Shown here: one piece after another, positions 59,486-64,000 of the stretch
Position numbering within the stretch: the stretch's first letter is position 1
How the letters are laid out: every line of letters starts with the position of its first letter
Origin: Flavobacterium sp.
GTDB taxonomy: Bacteria > Bacteroidota > Bacteroidia > Flavobacteriales > Flavobacteriaceae
Direction: 5' to 3'
DNA length: 64,000 bases
Assembly: GCA_012837155.1 (NCBI GenBank)
Contig: CP051546.1
Location: forward strand, 2,008,224 to 2,072,223
Position numbers and translations under genes: made by a program
Notes under the pieces: generated by a model
What the model saw: the letters and a program-made list of their open reading frames with translations, nothing else
Database searches by the model: none
What the model was told of the DNA's origin: nothing

Positions 59486-59570
59486 CCTTGGGTTTCAACC
59501 CAAAGGTTTAAAAAATAATATTTGAGTTTGGCTTTAGCCAAAATTAGCTGTATTTTTTGGCTAAAGCCAA
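59486..59570. repeat. Two REP-like palindromes
   Basis: CCTTGGGTTTCAACCCAAAGG at 59486-59506 (shown as 21 bases split CCTTGGGTTT/CAACCCAAAGG) and TTGGCTTTAGCCAAAA..TTTTGGCTAAAGCCAA at 59528-59570, 16 perfect pairs. The surrounding 59317-59758 stretch holds no gene. Confidence 0.8.
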
Positions 59571-59758
59571 TTCATCCTGAAATTTGAGAAGTTGGCTAAA
59601 ATCAACGGCAATTGATTGAGTTTACAAAAGCTGTCAATAATAGAATTTAGCCCTATCAAGAAATTTTTAGACATCATAAAAAAGTCATTTTCAAAAACTA
59701 TTGCAATCCTAAAAACATTTTTTAGTGGTTATATAATTTTTTTATTAGTTTGAAGTTA

Positions 59759-59766
59759 TACCTTTG
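59759..59766 (+). promoter_or_regulatory. -7 box TACCTTTG upstream of the barrel gene
   Basis: Matches TAnnTTTG and lies 20 bases before ATG 59787. No clear -33 TTG. Confidence 0.45.
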
Positions 59767-59786
59767 TAAAAAACAAATATTTACTT

Positions 59787-60272
59787 ATGAAAAAAATAAT
59801 TTTATCGGCAATTATGTTAATGGGATTAACATTTGCAGCACAGGCTCAGGACATTTCTGACAATGCGTTAGGTTTGCGCTTAGGAGACAACAAAGGTTTT
59901 GGTGGCGAAATTTCCTATCAAAGAGGATTATCCAAAAGTAACCGACTTGAATTAGATTTGGGATGGAGAAGCAACAAGAGTGTTGATGCTTTTAAATTAA
60001 CCGGAATCTATCAATGGGTTTGGAATATTGATGGTGGTTTCAATTGGTACGCTGGTGTTGGCGGAGGTTTAGGTAGCTGGAGTACTAGCAATAATCTTCC
60101 TAAAGACAGCGGAACATTTGTGTTTGCTGCTGGAGATATTGGGATAGAATATGGCTTTGAAGAAGCTCCTATCTTACTTTCATTAGATTTCAGACCTGAA
60201 TTTGGCGGTAGTGGATATTACGAAAACAATTATGGTTCTGATATTGCTTTAGGAATTAAATATAAATTCTAA
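59787..60272 (+). CDS. Small outer-membrane beta-barrel protein
   Basis: 161 residues. The signal peptide MKKIILSAIMLMGLTFAAQA is clear. The mature part is strand-like with Gly/aromatic periodicity (WYAGVGGGLGSWS, IGIEYGFEEAPILLSLDFRP) and ends in ..IKYKF, a typical barrel C-terminus recognised by the BAM machinery. Family unknown; porin-like domain suspected. Confidence 0.8.
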   Translation: MKKIILSAIMLMGLTFAAQAQDISDNALGLRLGDNKGFGGEISYQRGLSKSNRLELDLGWRSNKSVDAFKLTGIYQWVWNIDGGFNWYAGVGGGLGSWSTSNNLPKDSGTFVFAAGDIGIEYGFEEAPILLSLDFRPEFGGSGYYENNYGSDIALGIKYKF

Positions 60273-60289
60273 ACCCAAAATTAAATAGA

Positions 60290-60327
60290 AAAATCCCGTT
60301 GCTTTCCTTGAGTAACTGGATTTTTTT
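60290..60327. terminator. Terminator between convergent genes
   Basis: AAATCC.GTT pairs with AAC.GGATTT, followed by seven T. It lies between the barrel gene (+) and the PrcB-like gene (-). Confidence 0.7.
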
Positions 60328-60754
60328 ATTTTACGATAATTTCTTTTTTTGAATTTATTCTAACCACACAATAAGGATTAGTAACCGCCTCACTAACAAT
60401 TGCATCAGATTTAGGTGCTTCTTCTTTCACGGTAACCACTATATTTTTAGCAGTTTCCACAACACTTTCAACTCCTATTTTATAGCCTGACGTTGCCTTT
60501 TCTCCCATATTCAAAATGATAAAACTTGAAGTTTGAATATCATTTTCCTTGATTTTATTTCTTAGCTTAGGGTCATTTTGCAACATTTTAATTTCATTAG
60601 ATTCTGTGAGGATTTCAAAAAATCGAATACTTGCCCCTCCATAAGATTCTTGAGTTAAAACATCAAATAATGGTTTATTTGTAGTAGTTTTTGTAGATGT
60701 CGCTCCGCAAGAAACTAAAATCAATAGCAGCAACAAAAGTCCTGTTTTTTTCAT
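60326..60754 (-). CDS. PrcB-like lipoprotein
   Basis: 142 residues. Signal peptide with lipobox LLILVSCGA. The C-terminal half (KATSGYKIGVESVVETAKNI to NPYCVVRINS) matches the PrcB C-terminal domain, whose founding member supports the PrcA protease of Treponema (family knowledge). There is no protease gene next to it. The IS30 element lies just upstream and may have replaced its promoter region. Confidence 0.75.
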   Translation of the reverse strand: MKKTGLLLLLLILVSCGATSTKTTTNKPLFDVLTQESYGGASIRFFEILTESNEIKMLQNDPKLRNKIKENDIQTSSFIILNMGEKATSGYKIGVESVVETAKNIVVTVKEEAPKSDAIVSEAVTNPYCVVRINSKKEIIVK

Positions 60755-60812
60755 ATTGCAAATCGTATTATTTTTTTTGAAAATTAAAAAACGCTCAATT
60801 ATAATTTGGCGG

Positions 60813-61942
60813 ATTCAAGTCATAAATGCAACTTTTTCCTGATTTGTTAATTTATGCAAATATACTTGGTTTGGTGTTTTATACCCAAATCTTTTTCTTG
60901 GTCTATTGTTTAATTTATTCTCTACTGCTTGAACTTGTTCTTTTGTAATGTTTTCAAAGCTTGAACCCTTTGGAAAATATTGTCTAATGAGTCCATTTAA
61001 GTTTTCATTGGAACCTCTCTCCCAGCTATGGTATGGTCTTGCAAAGTAATAATCGATACACAATTGTTTTGCAATAGCTTGATGTTGCGAAAATTCTTTT
61101 CCGTTATCAGATGTAATTGTTTTTAGAATTGGCTTAAATTCGTACAACATTTTTACAACTTCATTTTGTACAATTTCAGAATCTTTACGGTCAATTATTG
61201 CAATTTTAACCATTCCCGTTGCCCTGTCATTAGCCGTTATTAATGCTCCTTTATGATCTTTTCCAATAACTAAATCTATCTCAAAATCACCTAATCGTTC
61301 TTTTAAATCAACTTCCTTGGGTCTGTTTTCAATACCAATTCTACCAATTATTTGACCTCTTTTGTCTTTGCTGGCTCCTCGCTTTCTATATCGTTTGCCC
61401 TCGGTTCTAAGATGTTTGTATAAATCACCGCCTTGCTTTTTATCGTCCCAAATGAACTGGTAAATTCGTTCGACAGAAACACATTTTAAACCTTCTATTT
61501 TTGCCTGACCAACTATTTGTTCAGGACTATAATCTTCTTTTAAATAGTAAATTACAAAATCTTTAATGGTTTTTGTAAACCTAATTTGTTTAGACTTTTC
61601 AGTATGTCGTTGCTTGCATTTACGCTCAGCTAAATCAGCCTTGTACGCACTATTACGTTTGTCCGAATTTCTTTTCTATTCTCTACTTACAACTGATTTG
61701 TCTCTACAAATAATCTTAGCAATATCTGTTTGAGAATATTTCTCCTTGTGCAATATCTCAATTGTGTATCTTTGTTCCTGTGTTAAATGACTCATACTTT
61801 TGTGAATTTTGGTCGAGGAGCAAGTACGAATATTTTATCCATTCAGCAAAGGGGAAAAGAATTTATTTCTTTTCTCTCTTTCTGAAAAAATAATCAATTC
61901 TCTTGCATCCCGTTTCTCAAAAGTTGCATTTATTAGTTGAAT
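60813..61942 (-). mobile_element. IS30-family element, inactive
   Basis: 1130 bp with imperfect 24-bp terminal repeats, ATTCAA..ATAAATGCAACTTTT at both ends (two mismatches). No convincing target duplication. The stop codon of the transposase lies inside the left repeat. Confidence 0.85.
60815..61795 (-). pseudogene. IS30 transposase with an in-frame TAG
   Basis: Starts MSHLTQEQRYTIEILHKEKY (61795). The HTH is followed by VVSRE then TAG then KRNSDKRNSAY, where a Leu codon is expected (SRELKRN). The frame is otherwise open to 60815. DDE core: KERLGDFEIDLVIG (D), ITSDNGKEFSQHQ (D), HSWERGSNENLNGLIRQYFP (E). A substitution, unlike the indels elsewhere, so this copy is probably a true pseudogene. 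Confidence 0.9.
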
Positions 61943-61959
61943 TCAAGGTTTATATAAGT

Positions 61960-62076
61960 AGGTTAAGTTTTAAAGTAGATTGTGGGGCAAACTCTTTTAA
62001 TTCTATTATAATTGAGAGCATAAGTACCAATAGTAAGGTTAAGTTTTGAAGTAGATTGTGGGGCAAACTCTTATAT
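61960..62076. repeat. Two-copy 38-bp direct repeat
   Basis: GGTTAAGTTTT-A/G-AAGTAGATTG followed by TGGGGCAAACTCTT occurs at 61961 and 62038, period 77 bp with one mismatch. CAATAGTAAGG (62028) and CCTTACTATTG (62087) form an inverted pair around copy 2. It resembles a minimal CRISPR-like unit but there are only two repeats and no cas genes. Confidence 0.75.
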
Positions 62077-62325
62077 ATTTCCTAGCACCTTACTATTGTT
62101 GAACAAATATAAGAAACTTATCGATTAAAAGCAAAATAAAATCGTTTAAATACACAAGTTGAATATTAAAATAAACATAATACTACAAATAAACAAAACC
62201 AACCATTGAGTAATAACCCTAAAATCTACCAAAAATAGGCAACATTGTCTATTTTTTTGCAAAGCCTAATAATTTCTAGTAATTTTTATACTTAAAAATT
62301 ATACCCACGATAATAAAATATAATC

Positions 62326-62970
62326 CTATGGTGCTAATCTATCAATCTGCCAAGAATAATCATCTTGCAAATGATACCGAATTCTGTCGTGAAGCCTATT
62401 GGGTCTTCCTTGCCAAAATTCAACTTCGACAGGACGAACCAAAAAACCTCCCCAATAATTGGGTCTAGGAATTTCTTTTCCTTCAAAATCCTTTTCTAAT
62501 TGTTTTAAACTTTCTTCTAAAAAAGTTCTCGAAGGAATAATTTCACTTTGATTCGAAACGATGGCGCCCAACTTGCTTCCCGTAGGTCTTGATTCGAAAT
62601 AACCGTCAGAAATATTCTCAGAAGTCTTCTCTGCAATTCCTTTTATAATGACTTGGCGCTCGAGTGAAGGCCAAAAAAAAGAAAGACAAACATTTGGATT
62701 ATTGGCAATAGCGTTACCCTTTTCGGATTTGTAATTGGTATAAAAAATAAAACCTTCGTAGGTAAATTGTTTCAAAAGCAAAACACGTGATTTTGGAAAA
62801 CCATCCAAACCAAATGTGGAAACCGTCATCGCATTAACTTCATCCACCCCTCCAAAATCCTCTACTTCATGAAACCATCTATTGAATAAATTAATTGGAT
62901 CCTCCGGAATATTTACTTCCAAAAGCTCACTCTTTTCATACGATTTTCTGTAATTGCTTAAGTCTTCCAT
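62326..62970 (-). CDS. pdxH: Pyridoxamine 5'-phosphate oxidase
   Basis: 214 residues. Makes pyridoxal 5'-phosphate using FMN. Seen: VNAMTVSTFGLDGFPKSRVL and LKQFTYEGFIFYTNYKSEKG, FFWPSLERQVIIKGIAEKTS, and the C-terminal FWQGRPNRLHDRIRYHLQ. It starts MEDLSNYRKSYEKSELLE. Full length for the family. Confidence 0.97.
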   Translation of the reverse strand: MEDLSNYRKSYEKSELLEVNIPEDPINLFNRWFHEVEDFGGVDEVNAMTVSTFGLDGFPKSRVLLLKQFTYEGFIFYTNYKSEKGNAIANNPNVCLSFFWPSLERQVIIKGIAEKTSENISDGYFESRPTGSKLGAIVSNQSEIIPSRTFLEESLKQLEKDFEGKEIPRPNYWGGFLVRPVEVEFWQGRPNRLHDRIRYHLQDDYSWQIDRLAP

Positions 62971-63051
62971 TGTTTTATTTTATTCTTGATTGCAAATTTA
63001 AACAAACTAATCATCATAAAAGAGTTTTGCACAAATGTATTATTCTTGATA

Positions 63052-63119
63052 TTTGTCACGCTGGAAGCTTCTGAATTACGTTCTTCTCTCGAGCCTTGAG
63101 ACGCTTCCAGCCAGACAAA
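63052..63119. repeat. Long hairpin between pdxH and rnz
   Basis: TTTGTCACGCTGGAAGC pairs with GCTTCCAGCCAGACAAA at 15 of 17 positions, with a 34-base loop containing CTCGAG. It has no T-tract, so it is more like a REP or structured RNA than a terminator. Confidence 0.75.
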
Positions 63120-63208
63120 TGGAATGGTTTATTTTGCACAATTGGACTGTTATTTATTCATAAATTTTATGCTTACAAGGTATTCAATAATTGAACTCTT
63201 AAATAAGA

Positions 63209-64000
63209 TCAAAACTCAAATGATTTTCCATCATCGGCTAAAAGAACATTCGAAAAAATAGTTTCGGCCTGCTCTCTAAAAAGCTCAAGACTCTCATAAC
63301 GAGTAGAATAATGCCCCAAACCAATTGTTTTACATTGGCTTTTAAAGCAATCGTTGCTGCTTGTTTGGCGGTAGAATGCATTGTTTTTGTTGCCAAAACT
63401 TCTTCTGAATCCAAAAAAGTAGCTTCGTGATACAACACATCTACTTCATTAATAATGGGAATAATACTTTCGTCATAAGTCGTATCCGAGCAAAAAGCAT
63501 AACGCATTGGTGGAATTGGATGAATGTTAATTTATCGTTTTCGATTATTCGACCGTCTTCTAAAAGAATGTCTTTTCCGTTCTTAATTTTTTGATAATAA
63601 CATTTATCAATTTCATAATTTTGAACCGCATTCAAATCTAATTTTCTTGCGCCAACTTTCTCTTCAAACAAGAATCCATTAGTATAAATTCTATGTTTTA
63701 AAGGAATTGTTTTGACTATTACTTTATCATCTTCAAAAATAATTTCACTTTCTTTCGATTCTAATTCATGAAAAAACAAACCAAAATTAGGCCAAGAATT
63801 AGACAATTTCAATTGAAGATTTATAATTTCCTTGATTCCTTTGGTCCATAAATATGCAAATCCGTAGTTCGATTAAGCAACATAAAAGTGGAAATCAAAC
63901 CAATCAAACCGTACAAATGATCGCCGTGCAAATGTGAAATAAAAATACGATTGATTCTCGAAAACCGAATTTTATTTTTGCGCAACTGCACTTGCGTTCC
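63209..64000 (-). CDS. rnz: Ribonuclease Z, partial, three frameshifts
   Basis: 3' processing of tRNA precursors. The 5' end is beyond the window. The metal-binding HLHGDHLYGL motif is at about 63925. The rest reads TFMLLNRTTDLHIYGPKGIK, RYAFCSDTTYDESIIP, HEATFLDSEEV and KTMHSTAKQAATIALKA, with the end LVLGHYSTRYESLELFREQA. Lost bases near 63840, 63518 and 63319 break the frame; the stop becomes 63209. An essential gene, so assembly errors are likely. Confidence 0.88.

Noticed and set aside
61960-62076. A functional CRISPR array
   Set aside because: Only two repeats, no cas genes within the window, and the repeat does not match any CRISPR repeat I know.

Overview
The window looks like chromosome of a Flavobacterium-type member of the Bacteroidota. 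The evidence is the AT-rich DNA, promoters with a TAnnTTTG -7 box, and gene families typical of the group: a CAL67264-type membrane peptide, a GldL-like peptide, a DUF7935 protein, a DUF5117-type zinc metalloprotease, PrcB-like and OmpA-like lipoproteins, and a Pta with an N-terminal P-loop domain. No rRNA, tRNA or cas gene was seen.

Layout. 1-11.3 kb is housekeeping: the 3' end of mutS2, a DCC thiol-oxidoreductase, ettA, holA, a glycosyltransferase, an OmpA-like lipoprotein, lpd, amt, rlmH and a rhodanese. 11.4-19.9 kb is an accessory island. It holds a DUF4062 gene with a small partner gene broken by an IS1595 element, then an IS91-type element with its own tyrosine recombinase. That element is interrupted by an IS630 element, which is itself interrupted by an IS1182 element. 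A lipoprotein cassette follows. 20-27.6 kb is core again: metalloprotease, CorA, pta and ackA. 27.7-31.9 kb has a non-coding cassette and a second, inverted copy of the IS91-type element, interrupted by an ISL3 element. 32-60.8 kb is core: dnaK, a LytTR two-component pair, tsaC, a GIY-YIG gene between identical 73-bp repeats, a uvrD-type helicase, peptidases, ornithine aminotransferase with a divergent Lrp regulator, agmatine-to-putrescine genes, a TPR hybrid kinase, a dicarboxylate symporter and aroC. 60.8-62.1 kb has a dead IS30 copy and a two-copy direct repeat. pdxH and the 3' part of rnz close the window.

Working links. pta and ackA together make acetate and ATP from acetyl-CoA. The agmatine deiminase and N-carbamoylputrescine amidase catalyse consecutive steps to putrescine. 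The Lrp-type regulator probably controls the divergent ornithine aminotransferase gene.

Data quality. About 25 single-base frameshifts, mostly one base lost from an A/T run, break genes that should be intact, including ettA, dnaK, pta, rnz, amt and corA. This pattern points to uncorrected homopolymer indels in the assembly rather than gene decay, so these genes are annotated at full reconstructed extent.

Most unusual structure. Three units (11.6-13.9, 19.3-19.9 and 27.7-28.2 kb) have inverted terminal sequences and sit between ...GTTG and CAAC... boundaries (TAAC at one), next to attC-like palindromes. Both IS91-type elements abut the GTTGAAC end of such palindromes. This resembles an undescribed cassette or target system.
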